64,000 nucleotides of DNA, from contig CAJTDQ010000001.1 in the NCBI GenBank assembly GCA_910574895.1, positions 558,001-622,000 on the forward strand, in the 5' to 3' direction. Shown in pieces: positions 19,701 to 28,065 of the stretch. Origin of the DNA: Eubacteriaceae bacterium. GTDB taxonomy: Bacteria > Bacillota > Clostridia > Lachnospirales > Lachnospiraceae. The position numbers and the translations under genes were made by a program. The notes under the pieces are model-generated. The model was not told the DNA's origin, searched no databases, and saw only the letters and a list, made by a program, of their open reading frames with translations. Position 1 is the first letter of the stretch; each line of letters begins with the position of its first letter.

Positions 19701-21969
19701 ATCCCATGATACAATCGCCAATAAATCTTTCCGGATGATGTTTCGGGCATCCAGCAATACCACAGTCCCCTCCTGCCGGCTTATTTTCATCATAACAATA
19801 CTCATCTGGTGCACCAAAATTATGTGCTAATTCATGCATTATATCACGCCTTTCTTGATCCACCCGTTCATCTGGCTCAAATGGATCAAATATGTATACA
19901 CTATTATTTGCACACCAAGCTCTATTATAAGGTTCCTTATTTTCGTCATAAAATTGATATCCCGTCCATAATACATTACAACAAGTATCACTACTTGGTC
20001 TATCTGCAATAAATGATTGATGTGCAGCCCCTAGCAAGGTACATTTATTATAAATTTCATTGTTAACATTGCTGACAAATCCATGTCCTGCTCCTCCCGG
20101 ACAATACGGATCATCCAGCATTGTTGTATTTAATTCCAATCCTCGATTAATCCTACACATATCTGTAAGTGAAGCATATAATTGTGGTGTGTTGGATATA
20201 ATTTTCAATCCAAATAACACCCCAAAAACAGAATTTGCCCAATCTTGATGGCTTTTTATTACATTAGCCGGTATAGTGTTTCCATATTTAGCCTGACTGT
20301 ACCGAATATTATATGAATTATCATAGTAGTGATTTACTGTTGCAGTATATGGGAAATATCTGATAGTTAACTCAAGAAACTTGCCATTTGTTTTTGATAA
20401 CCATGGTCCATAGAAATATGCTCCTGTTCCTTGATTTTTTGCCTTCAATGCCAATCCACAATTTGGTATTTCCCGATCTGCAATTGCCTGCGCCCAACTT
20501 GTTAAATTTACATCATACCTTTTGTCTGGTGTTCCAGTTGTTGTAAACTGAGCCCATATTTTATCTCCGACTTCCGGATGATTATTCCATGTAATAGTAT
20601 TAGGATCCCATAAACCACTTGGTGTTCTAACCTCAATTGTTCCTGGCTTATATGGACTACTTATACTATATTCAACAATTTTAAGATTAGCTGACTCTAT
20701 CTTGGATCCATAAAATTCTTTATATATTGGATCAAAACTCCCTGAAGATGGATCAGCATTCGTACTTATATAACACATATATTCTGTATCCAAATCAGCA
20801 GCTGAATTCATTGCCCGATTTTGTACCGGAAAATACGTGTTAATTTTTATATTTGAATTTGCTGTAATACTATTATTAGATATATTGACACAAGGTAGTC
20901 GTGAATCAACCCATGCAACCGTTGGATCAATAATTACCGGATATTTCGTATCAGAATCTTTCAAATAATTGTTATCAACAATAATTTCTAAATTATAACT
21001 TCCAGCCTCAGTTTCTTGAATTTCATAAGATACTTCTTCATATCTTAATTTCCCGTCTTGATCTTTAATATTTGGCTCACCAATAAATGCAACTTGCTCA
21101 TTTGTTTCTTTATTGATTATATTTAACCCTTTACCAAATTGTTCTTTTTCTATTCTCATTCCTGGAGAATCTAATTTAAATACAAAAACATTTTTATCTG
21201 GTCTTTCTTTTAAAATAATCTCTTCTTTTACACCAGAAGTAAGCGAAGTATATTGATACTCAATATCCTCTCTTTTGTCTATATACGTAATATTGCTTCC
21301 CTCTACATTATCAATATATAGTTGAGAATAAACGCTGCCCTTTTTTGATTTTTGTTCTACATTAAGTAGTTCATTATTTTCACGTACTTTTTTACCTTCT
21401 AGTACATCTAATTTTTGTTCTTCTTGATCATTTACTTCTTGCTGTGATATCAATGGCTTAAATGAAATAAAATAATTATCCTTTTTCAAAAGTATTCCTT
21501 TGTTTTCATCAAAAACTTCCGGAAAATACAACTTAGAATCTCCAGCTATATTCATATATGCAAAGTCATTAAACTCACTTTCATCCAACATCATATCATT
21601 TTTTTCTAAAATGTCTTTTAAATCATTCTTATTGTTGTCTGAAAGTTTTTTCAATTCAGGATTATAATCTTTTAAAACACCATTTTCTTCATATCGTATA
21701 TCTCCCCCACTTATTTCAAGTTTTCTGCTTCCATCACTTAAAAGATATGTTGTAGAATTTGTTGTTCTCAAATCCTTTAGTTCTTTTACAACGCTTATAT
21801 CTTTTTCACTATCTTTTTTTTCAATTATTTCTTTACTTTCTTCTTTATTCCCAATGAATTGTTTAAAAGTATTCTCATGTTGTGCATATACGTTTACTCC
21901 TAAACTCGTAACCACCATCGACCAAATCATAAACAATGCTATTATTTTATTTATTTTTTGTATATTCAT
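16777..21969 (-). CDS. Very large secreted metalloprotease-like protein with DNRLRE-like module and BspA repeats
   Basis: A 1730-residue exported protein with a signal peptide (about 1-29). An N-terminal region (about 30-350) resembles those that precede DNRLRE modules in clostridial wall proteins (YLLSDGSRKLEISGGDIRYE). A DNRLRE-like beta domain follows (about 350-525). A putative zinc metalloprotease domain (about 540-785) contains HELAHNFGAPDE, where His712, Glu713, His716 and Asp722 fit the HExxHxxGxxD metzincin-like pattern; several Cys follow it. Three tandem BspA/LRR_5 arrays occupy the rest. GGAGG lies before the ATG. It is flanked by two near-duplicate BspA/Big_2 genes. Proteolytic activity and host or surface targets are inferred. 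Confidence 0.82.
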   Translation of the reverse strand: MNIQKINKIIALFMIWSMVVTSLGVNVYAQHENTFKQFIGNKEESKEIIEKKDSEKDISVVKELKDLRTTNSTTYLLSDGSRKLEISGGDIRYEENGVLKDYNPELKKLSDNNKNDLKDILEKNDMMLDESEFNDFAYMNIAGDSKLYFPEVFDENKGILLKKDNYFISFKPLISQQEVNDQEEQKLDVLEGKKVRENNELLNVEQKSKKGSVYSQLYIDNVEGSNITYIDKREDIEYQYTSLTSGVKEEIILKERPDKNVFVFKLDSPGMRIEKEQFGKGLNIINKETNEQVAFIGEPNIKDQDGKLRYEEVSYEIQETEAGSYNLEIIVDNNYLKDSDTKYPVIIDPTVAWVDSRLPCVNISNNSITANSNIKINTYFPVQNRAMNSAADLDTEYMCYISTNADPSSGSFDPIYKEFYGSKIESANLKIVEYSISSPYKPGTIEVRTPSGLWDPNTITWNNHPEVGDKIWAQFTTTGTPDKRYDVNLTSWAQAIADREIPNCGLALKAKNQGTGAYFYGPWLSKTNGKFLELTIRYFPYTATVNHYYDNSYNIRYSQAKYGNTIPANVIKSHQDWANSVFGVLFGLKIISNTPQLYASLTDMCRINRGLELNTTMLDDPYCPGGAGHGFVSNVNNEIYNKCTLLGAAHQSFIADRPSSDTCCNVLWTGYQFYDENKEPYNRAWCANNSVYIFDPFEPDERVDQERRDIMHELAHNFGAPDEYCYDENKPAGGDCGIAGCPKHHPERFIGDCIMGYAMYDSDRISNVHNIFCKYCMEDIKKHLDNHHRIPPLVVTPNMDETIGKAVKRVLEKANTNANTITKIKITGNAAMGTAMQFNELANILPNLKEVDLSGFSGTLGAHSFYSCANLETVKLPTSIELPSFVFAQCKKLNTVYKVGKTKITGKVDLSGVTSVGNNAFQNTGIMNVELPEIFTVPQYCFKDCKKLRTIYKTGNFPIDGELDLSGIASFGIGAFGDAGSSIISVNLPANVTVSNNCFQNLSNLKEVRFDMSQTSKVTIGTSAFYGVNESCIAYMNPVLVDDTRFVIPMSSTTSMPKQISPLVVTPNTGETIEQAISRQLGSLSAGVVKKMILRGNAVMADSTGNSDSARILPNLELADLSGFTGTLGKFVFFNCSNLKNVVLPDNIKIPENAFRDCTKLTSIHRTGEKIASEEIDLSGVTSIGNFAFRNAESISVVKLPESFTISQYCFMECKNLRTVYKIGNSPVDGEIDLSGVTTIGYAAFYNDLNNINEAPKYNTVKLPVKVAIPGKCFRNSANLTTIYKNGNEKVNGVADLSGVTSFGGGAFSGTGGLNAPQMSTVILPKNVAISSECFLNCGNLKKVELDETQTTKMSIGASAFYGVNGSCIAYMNQTLVKDSSFVLPMSDTDNMPKQLYALTVKPNSGETMKQAITRELGTIPEESVKRLKIQGNVIMNSGTSNEDSAKMLPELEMVDLSEFTGKLGSFAFHTCTKLKTVILPAGNINLPVYAFSDCENLDTVYKFGNIPVIGECDLSGVVSAGNYAFMNTAIDKVRLPSSFAIPQYCFMACRNLSTIYKTGNSPVIGELDLSGVSTIGYGAFWNYFSKVIKFNTIKLPESISISGNCFRSCGALTTIYKNGKPKVNEQADLSGVTSFGGGAFSGISTSNAPQISVVLLPKNVAIAEKCFQNCSNLKKVKFDETQTIKVVIGASAFYGVNGACVAYMNQVLANDVSFVLPISLTVNMPKSGY
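16780..19592 (-). repeat. Three internal BspA-type repeat units of the large secreted protein
   Basis: Three units of about 270-335 residues start with related sequences: VVTPNMDETIGKAV near residue 793, VVTPNTGETIEQAI near 1062 and TVKPNSGETMKQAI near 1398. Each contains the same order of LRR_5 segments (LPNLKEVDLSGF, VDLSGVTSFGGGAF-like) and ends with SAFYGVN...AYMN. The similarity is visible at DNA level, so they arose by internal duplication. Confidence 0.85.
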
Positions 21970-22027
21970 TCTTCCTCCGTATTTTCATTATTATATTTCT
22001 TTTGACCTGTTCTACTTTTATTACAAA

Positions 22028-23323
22028 TTATTTAACTATAATCTTACACCTTGCCTTTTTATTTCCATCTTTCGTTATCACTGTAATTGTACATTTTCCT
22101 TTTTTTCTTGCTTTAACAATCCCCTTCTTAGAAACTGTTGCTACTTTTGGATTAGAACTTTTCCATCTTACAACTTTATTTGTAGCACTTTTGGGAGTAA
22201 TTATATAACGCAACTGCCGTTTTTTCTTTTTTTTAAGCGTTATTTTTTTCTTATTAATTTTAATTTTCTTTACCGAACAATACGGTTTTTTCCGATAATA
22301 TGTATATCTACTCCAACTTTTCTTATATTTTTTCGGATAATAAATTATAAGTTCTTTGTGAGTATCATTAAAAACAGGTTCAAAAACAGCCGGATTTTGT
22401 TCCCATGGATTACCTGGAAAAAATTTTGGTTTTTTTCCCATAAACTTAACTACTTTAAGTTTTTTACAATGATAAAACGCATTACTTCCTATTGATGTAA
22501 CACTTTTAGGAATCACTACCCTCTTCAGACTCGTGCAGTATTCAAAAGCATCGCACGAAATTTTTGTAACACTGTTTGGAATGCTTATATCTGTCAAGCT
22601 GCTACATCCCATAAATGCACAGGTGGAAATTTCCGTAACACTATTTGGAATGGTTATTCTAGTTAATTGTGCACAATCTCTAAATACATTTGCTCCTATT
22701 AATGCCACACTGTTTGGAATAGTTATGTCTTTTAAACTTTTACATCCTTTAAACGCACAGGTGGAAATTTCCATAACACCCTTAGGAATGCTTACTCTTG
22801 TTAATTGTACACAATTTGTAAATGCAAAATAGCCTATTTTTTTGACACCGTTCGGAATTACAAAACGACTGCCATTTTTTCCTTGTGGATATAACAATAA
22901 TTCCAGCTTATCTTTCGTATATAAAACGCCATTCTCACTACTGTAATTCTTATTATTACTGTCCACATTTATACTTTCTAATTTGTGCCAGTTTTCAGAC
23001 TTATGAAATCCTGAAAACCAGTAAATGCTAATATCTTCAATACTGTTCGGTATTGTGATACTTGTTATCGGTTTATTAAAGTATTGCCAATCACCAATTG
23101 CGGTAACTCTTGTTCCTTCAATCTCTGATGGAATCGTTACATTTGTTTCTTCACCCACATAACCAATAATTACAATATTTCCATTGCTCAACCAATTATA
23201 CTTCCATCCATCTTCTGTTTGAGATTCATAGCCAACTGCTGAAATAGCCGGAAATAGAGATATAACCATCACTACCACTAACAACCTGCAAACTAACTTT
23301 TTACCATAAACTTTCATTTTCAT
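22028..23323 (-). CDS. Secreted BspA-type leucine-rich repeat protein with one Big_2 domain
   Basis: A 431-residue paralog of the protein at 15167. The first 42 residues are nearly identical (signal peptide MKMKVYGKKLVCRLL and then SQTEDGWKY). BspA/LRR_5 repeats follow (about 50-300), then a segment ending YYPKKYKKSWSRYTYYRKKP. A single C-terminal Big_2 domain (about 350-431) contains WKSSNPKVATVSKKG and KKARCKI. It therefore differs mainly by lacking the first Big_2 domain. The likely role is surface adhesion. Near-identical DNA at both gene ends suggests duplication or gene conversion across the metalloprotease gene lying between the copies. Confidence 0.88.
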   Translation of the reverse strand: MKMKVYGKKLVCRLLVVVMVISLFPAISAVGYESQTEDGWKYNWLSNGNIVIIGYVGEETNVTIPSEIEGTRVTAIGDWQYFNKPITSITIPNSIEDISIYWFSGFHKSENWHKLESINVDSNNKNYSSENGVLYTKDKLELLLYPQGKNGSRFVIPNGVKKIGYFAFTNCVQLTRVSIPKGVMEISTCAFKGCKSLKDITIPNSVALIGANVFRDCAQLTRITIPNSVTEISTCAFMGCSSLTDISIPNSVTKISCDAFEYCTSLKRVVIPKSVTSIGSNAFYHCKKLKVVKFMGKKPKFFPGNPWEQNPAVFEPVFNDTHKELIIYYPKKYKKSWSRYTYYRKKPYCSVKKIKINKKKITLKKKKKRQLRYIITPKSATNKVVRWKSSNPKVATVSKKGIVKARKKGKCTITVITKDGNKKARCKIIVK

Positions 23324-23534
23324 TCTCCCTCCTGCACTTTAATAAACAATTGAAATCTATACAAAATCCTCAGACAATATTCTGAATGCAAATATAAAAT
23401 AATACTTTAATAAATATTCCCTGTTTCTTCTGGCAATAGATTAGGTTACTTATAGTATTTAATTTTTAGTCTGTTTTCTTTTTCCTAATTATACCAATTA
23501 ATTTTATAAACTACAATGAAAACATGGAATTCCC

Positions 23535-25274
23535 CTATCTCGGTATACTCTCCCTCAGACACAGCGCTCCCCATCCTGCCAGTTCACTTGGATATTCATT
23601 GATTCCCGCTAAGTGCCTCGCTCCTCTTATCATATATGCCTTGACCTTTTCTCCATATAAAAAAGCATCATTTCCTCTCACAATTCCCCACTCCATCATC
23701 AAAGCCGCACTGCCTGACACAAAGGGAGTTGCCATAGATGTGCCGCTTCTGATGGTTGTACCGCCTGTATTTGATGCGGATACAATATTCACTCCCGGTG
23801 CAACAATATCCGGCTTTATCTGATTGTCCTCTCTTGTGAAACCTCTGCCCGAAAATGATGCAATAGAATCATTGTTCCCATTATACGCCCCAACGGTTAT
23901 TGCTTTTCTCGTTCCTGCCGGAACAGTCAACGTTATAAAAGGATCCGGTGTAAGAAATCTTGTATTTTCGTTAATAGAACCACTCGTCGGAAGCCATAAA
24001 TCATACCTGCCATTTACAGTTCTCTCAGGGATGATACTGATGTTCCATATCCCGCTTTTTACATATCTGTTCTGTGGAATCAGACTAATATATACTTCCT
24101 GATATTTACTATACGGTTTCGGTGTTCCGTACAAAAGTTTCACCGTTGTTCCATCCAATTCATATGTAAATATATACCCATCTCTATTAATTACCGGCGT
24201 ATAATCGCCAGAAGGGGCAGTTATCTGAACTCCCCATTCATCTACATAATTTTTCCATAACTGTATGCCAAAAGCCCCCTGATATTCGGACACCTGCAGT
24301 TCAATATCTTTCCTTTCTTCTAAAGATCTGTCTGATGTATTTCCGCGATTCACATTGATATATCCTCCCGCATGTCCTGCACTATCTCCCTCATTTCCCG
24401 AACCAATTGCCATTACCATTCTGTTTGCATCAATTACTGAATCAAAATAAGTGGATAAAAGAGAGGTTCCGTCATGAGAACCATAAGTATTACCAAAACT
24501 GATATTCACGACAAAAGGCATTCCATATTCATTTGCCTGTTTCACAATAAAATCCACAGCTTCCATAAGTTGTGTCGTTTTAGGAAAAGAATTCTCGGCA
24601 GGCTCTGCCATTTTCACAATAATCAGTTTACTCTTTGTGGCAATTCCTAAATTTTGGTTTTTGTTCTCCGCATAATTTCCCGCTGCGATTCCTGCTACAT
24701 GAGTGCCATGACCAGATATATCTCTGGAATTAACAATCGCATAGGGATTATCACTGAGCAGTGCCTCATTAATCTGTGCTTCATCAAAGACAGTGTCTGT
24801 TACCTGATCCCATAACTTTAGAATCCTTGTCGTTCCATCAGCATATCGAAAAGCCTGATTCGTGTAATCTATACCACTGTCAGCCACACCAATAATTACT
24901 CCCTCACCAAACAATCCATTCGCACCGCCTATGATAGAACCGGGTACCTGCACTTCATTGACACAGGAGATTCGTTTGCCCTGAATCACACTAAATTCCA
25001 GACTTTTTGGCTTTTCTACAAAGATAATCTCCTCCAAATCAGACACCGTATCCACCAACAATTCCGGTACATTCAAAACAGCATATCCTCCGGTCAGTTC
25101 TTTGACTGTTGCACCTAATTCTCTTACCCTGTCCAGATTTCCCTGATACTTAACAATTAAATCCCAGGAATTGGAAGATTCATTAAAACCTACCGATAAC
25201 TCCTGGGATTTATTTAACTGCTCCGGTGTCAACTCCAAAGCCATATTTAATTGATTGTCCTGTTTTTCATTCAT
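23535..25274 (-). CDS. Subtilisin-like serine protease (S8), no signal peptide
   Basis: A 579-residue subtilase with a complete triad: Asp132 (GVADSGID), His189 (SGHGTHVAG) and Ser513 (SGTSMATP). About 110 N-terminal residues form a prodomain-like region. A large insertion between His and Ser resembles the Csp-type proteases of Clostridia. No signal peptide is seen, so the protein is probably cytoplasmic, spore-associated or exported by another route. It lies downstream of the sufB-like gene, separated by a short hairpin. The ribosome binding site is weak (AGGTATAAAT). No germination genes adjoin it, so a CspB-like germination role is only a possibility. Confidence 0.88.
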   Translation of the reverse strand: MNEKQDNQLNMALELTPEQLNKSQELSVGFNESSNSWDLIVKYQGNLDRVRELGATVKELTGGYAVLNVPELLVDTVSDLEEIIFVEKPKSLEFSVIQGKRISCVNEVQVPGSIIGGANGLFGEGVIIGVADSGIDYTNQAFRYADGTTRILKLWDQVTDTVFDEAQINEALLSDNPYAIVNSRDISGHGTHVAGIAAGNYAENKNQNLGIATKSKLIIVKMAEPAENSFPKTTQLMEAVDFIVKQANEYGMPFVVNISFGNTYGSHDGTSLLSTYFDSVIDANRMVMAIGSGNEGDSAGHAGGYINVNRGNTSDRSLEERKDIELQVSEYQGAFGIQLWKNYVDEWGVQITAPSGDYTPVINRDGYIFTYELDGTTVKLLYGTPKPYSKYQEVYISLIPQNRYVKSGIWNISIIPERTVNGRYDLWLPTSGSINENTRFLTPDPFITLTVPAGTRKAITVGAYNGNNDSIASFSGRGFTREDNQIKPDIVAPGVNIVSASNTGGTTIRSGTSMATPFVSGSAALMMEWGIVRGNDAFLYGEKVKAYMIRGARHLAGINEYPSELAGWGALCLRESIPR

Positions 25275-25278
25275 ATTT

Positions 25279-25317
25279 ATACCTGCGTAACTTCTTTATT
25301 AGTAAATATGCAGGTAT
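25279..25317 (-). terminator. Hairpin between the sufB-like gene and the subtilase gene
   Basis: The arms ATACCTGC (25279-25286) and GCAGGTAT (25310-25317) are perfect inverted repeats. No strong T run follows, so it may be a weak terminator or an RNA processing/attenuation hairpin. It contains the ribosome binding region of the subtilase gene. Confidence 0.35.
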
Positions 25318-25330
25318 CACAAAAAATATA

Positions 25331-26248
25331 CTACCTAAGAAAGCCATTTACAATCTGCTCTTCTGCCTCTTCTTCCGTAAGCCCTAGCGTCTGCAGTTTA
25401 ATCAACTGTTCCCCTGCGATCTTTCCAATAGCCGCCTCATGAATCAATGAAGCCTCCAGATTATTCGCAGTAATTTCCGGAATTGCACTAATCTTTGCAT
25501 TGTCCATAATAATCGCATCACACTCAGAATGTCCGCTGCATTTTGCATTTCCATTAATTACAGAATAAAATATCTGTTTTGAATTGTCTTTTGCCACAGA
25601 ACGTGAAATGACATTTGCACTGGAGCCATCTCCATTCATATCCACGTCAAATCTCGTTGTAGCCATCTGATTTCCATGTGTCATCAGACGTTCTGTAATC
25701 ACAATCTTTGCATCCTTCTCTAACGTACCTCTGGTAACTCTGTCCGTAGAATCAACACCTTTTATCTGGACAGTTTCCATTTCCATAAAACCACCCTCTT
25801 CGATATTAACAACCGTAGTAGGATTCATGACATTTTCGCCATTACCGTCACCTTTTCCATAATGTTTCTCCACATATTTTACTCTGGCATTTTTTCCAAT
25901 ATAAAACGTATGAATACCATCATGACGAGAGCGTTTGTCTCCACTGTTATGAATACCGCAGCCGGCTACAATCAGCACATCTGCGCCCTCCCCTATATGG
26001 AAATCATTATATACACATTCTTCCAGCCCTGTTTTACTAATCACTACCGGAATATGCACACTCTCATTCTTTGTTCCCGGTTTTACGTAAATATCAATTC
26101 CATCCTTGTCATCTTTTGTGACAATATCTATATTTTCAGTTGTATTTCTACTATCTTTTTCGCTATTTGCCCTGATATTATAAGCACCTGCCGGAATCTC
26201 ATGCAGACCTGTCAGCTGCTCAAATAGTTCCATCTGTATTCTGTCCAT
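25331..26248 (-). CDS. SufB/SufD-family scaffold protein (minimal SUF/SMS type)
   Basis: A 305-residue protein of the SufBD beta-helix family, much shorter than SufB of the full suf operon (about 470 residues). The C-terminal signature LIHEAAIGKIAGEQL is present. The segment GNAKCSGHSECDAIIMD carries the only Cys residues in the core region. With the ATPase encoded just upstream it forms a two-gene SufBC-like pair, as in the minimal SMS system of methanogens and some anaerobes. It is probably the scaffold for Fe-S cluster assembly. No sufS or sufU is visible in the window. The family is certain; the exact role is inferred. Confidence 0.88.
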   Translation of the reverse strand: MDRIQMELFEQLTGLHEIPAGAYNIRANSEKDSRNTTENIDIVTKDDKDGIDIYVKPGTKNESVHIPVVISKTGLEECVYNDFHIGEGADVLIVAGCGIHNSGDKRSRHDGIHTFYIGKNARVKYVEKHYGKGDGNGENVMNPTTVVNIEEGGFMEMETVQIKGVDSTDRVTRGTLEKDAKIVITERLMTHGNQMATTRFDVDMNGDGSSANVISRSVAKDNSKQIFYSVINGNAKCSGHSECDAIIMDNAKISAIPEITANNLEASLIHEAAIGKIAGEQLIKLQTLGLTEEEAEEQIVNGFLR

Positions 26249-26257
26249 GACTCCTCC

Positions 26258-26986
26258 TTATGCCTTTAATTTTTCACAAACACCACTCTGATTTGTTCCC
26301 AGCACCATCGGCATAATCTCATCTTTACTGCCATGGGCTTTTATTTTACCATCTGCAAGCAGAATAATCTCATCTGCAATATCCAGTATTCTTTCCTGAT
26401 GTGAAATAATCAGGATAGAATTATTATTATTTTCCTGCATTTTTTCAAATACCTTAATCAGGCTGTTAAAACTCCATAAGTCAATCCCTGCTTCCGGCTC
26501 ATCAAATACAGAAAGTTCTGAACTTCTTGCAATGATGGTAGCAATTTCAATTCTTTTCAACTCACCACCCGAAAGGCTGCCATCCACCTCACGGTTAATA
26601 TAATCTCTTGCACAAAGTCCAACCTCAGACAAGTATTCACATGCCTCACTGATTGTCAGCTGTTTTCCTGATGCCATTCGAAGTAAATCAATTACTTTAA
26701 TTCCCTTAAACCGGACCGGCTGCTGAAACGCAAAACTGATACCCAGTTTTGCCCTGTCTGAAATTGACATATTCGTAATATCTGTACCATTATATATAAT
26801 CTGACCGCCCGACGGCTGAAATATTCCAACAATTAATTTTGCAAGCGTTGACTTTCCACTGCCATTTGGCCCTGTAATTGCCACAAACTTACTCTCATCT
26901 ATTTTTAAACTGACACCATTGATAATGTTCTTTGTCTGTCCATTATCGTCTGTCACGCTGAACTTAATGTCTCTTAATTCAAGCAT
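26258..26986 (-). CDS. sufC: SufC-like ABC ATPase
   Basis: A 242-residue cytoplasmic ABC ATPase. Walker A is GPNGSGKST (39-47), the Q-loop region is FAFQQPVRFKG, the signature is LSGGELKRIEIA and Walker B is LSVFDEPEAGID followed by a switch His (IISHQERIL). The FQQP and DEPEAGID forms are typical of SufC. It pairs with the SufB/D-like protein 9 bases downstream. Its start overlaps the end of the S66 peptidase gene by 8 bases, so the three are one operon. ATP hydrolysis would drive conformational change of the SufB-type scaffold. Confidence 0.9.
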   Translation of the reverse strand: MLELRDIKFSVTDDNGQTKNIINGVSLKIDESKFVAITGPNGSGKSTLAKLIVGIFQPSGGQIIYNGTDITNMSISDRAKLGISFAFQQPVRFKGIKVIDLLRMASGKQLTISEACEYLSEVGLCARDYINREVDGSLSGGELKRIEIATIIARSSELSVFDEPEAGIDLWSFNSLIKVFEKMQENNNNSILIISHQERILDIADEIILLADGKIKAHGSKDEIMPMVLGTNQSGVCEKLKA

Positions 26987-27989
26987 ATTCTAAAACTCCT
27001 TTTCCACCTTCACTGGTAACTTTTGCCAAAGCACCTTCAATTAAAGAAAACTGTGGTCCCTTATGTCCTATATCAGCATCAAATATAATTGGAACATCCA
27101 AATCGCCCAATATAGACATCACCGCTTCTTTATAAGGCTGTTCTATCCACGTATTATACATTAAAGGTCTTCCAAATACAAACCCCTTTGCATTTTTAAA
27201 ATATCCCCGCTGTTTCATCTGCCACAAATGCGTAATCAAAACAACATCTTCCATATTAAAACTCTCTAGTGTCCAAATAATACCGTCATCAGCATATTTC
27301 TTTACGAACTGCTCTGTACCATCATACTTTGTGCCAAGAAGAAAAACAATAACATCCAGACAGCCGCCCAGAAGTCTTCCTGATATTTCTATTTTATCCT
27401 CTCCTCTGGCGTTTATCCATTTTACCTTCTCATCGCTACAATAGCCTTCATAGCCTGTAATATATTCATGACGCTCCGACTCGTAAAACTCATAAGATGA
27501 TAGCATTTTCTTACTTCCATCTAACACACCCAGTGCATCTTCCACCGGTTTCTGCCATGGTTTCATCCCAAAATCTCCAATATGACAGCCATAAACTGCT
27601 GCCACGTCGCAGGTAGTTACAATAGGATATACAAGTCCGGTATTATCTGAAAATCCCTGAAACCACTTTGGATTTGCTTTTATTTTTTCAAAGTCAACAT
27701 AGTCAAGCATCTCCATCAAGTAATCTCCACCTGCTGCAGAAATAATACATGTCACATCCTGATTTGACACCAGTTCATTCAACTGTCTGGCTCTCTCGAT
27801 TCCTGTGCCGCTGCACCCTCTCCAGTCTGACTGAAATACATTGTCGCTGTATAACACATTATATCCTTTTTCTTTTAACTGTACTGTTGCATTTGCAACT
27901 CTTTTCTGCTTTAGCTCATTAGTGATACCGCCTGATGTCGCTGTAACACCGATGGTATCTCCTTTTCTTATAAACTTTGGAATAATCAT
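26979..27989 (-). CDS. Peptidase S66 family protein (LD-carboxypeptidase / MccF-like)
   Basis: A 336-residue serine peptidase of family S66. The nucleophile Ser114 sits in GFSDNTGL. The Glu of the triad is in TLESFNMED and the His in the late motif GHKGPQ. Relatives trim tetrapeptides from peptidoglycan (LdcA) or hydrolyse microcin C-type nucleotide peptides (MccF). The GFSDNT and LESFN forms with about 335 residues are closer to the MccF-like branch, a judgement without alignment. The gene overlaps sufC by 8 bases. No signal peptide, so it is cytoplasmic. Confidence 0.88.
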   Translation of the reverse strand: MIIPKFIRKGDTIGVTATSGGITNELKQKRVANATVQLKEKGYNVLYSDNVFQSDWRGCSGTGIERARQLNELVSNQDVTCIISAAGGDYLMEMLDYVDFEKIKANPKWFQGFSDNTGLVYPIVTTCDVAAVYGCHIGDFGMKPWQKPVEDALGVLDGSKKMLSSYEFYESERHEYITGYEGYCSDEKVKWINARGEDKIEISGRLLGGCLDVIVFLLGTKYDGTEQFVKKYADDGIIWTLESFNMEDVVLITHLWQMKQRGYFKNAKGFVFGRPLMYNTWIEQPYKEAVMSILGDLDVPIIFDADIGHKGPQFSLIEGALAKVTSEGGKGVLEYA

Positions 27990-28035
27990 ATCTATCTCCT
28001 TCTCATTGGAACTACTCTCAGATATTCTTCTTGCA

Positions 28036-28059
28036 GAATTTTGATCCAGATCAAAATTC
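28036..28059. promoter_or_regulatory. Perfect palindrome between addA and the S66 peptidase gene
   Basis: The sequence GAATTTTGATC-CA-GATCAAAATTC is a perfect inverted repeat with 11-base arms. It lies about 50 bases upstream of the S66 gene start and has no T run on either side. This fits an operator or RNA hairpin better than a terminator. The function is unknown. Confidence 0.4.
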
Positions 28060-28065
28060 CGCTAT

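Noticed and set aside
19606-20248. Several open frames on the plus strand opposite the large secreted protein
   Set aside because: They are short, lack ribosome binding sites and mirror the codon pattern of the minus-strand gene.
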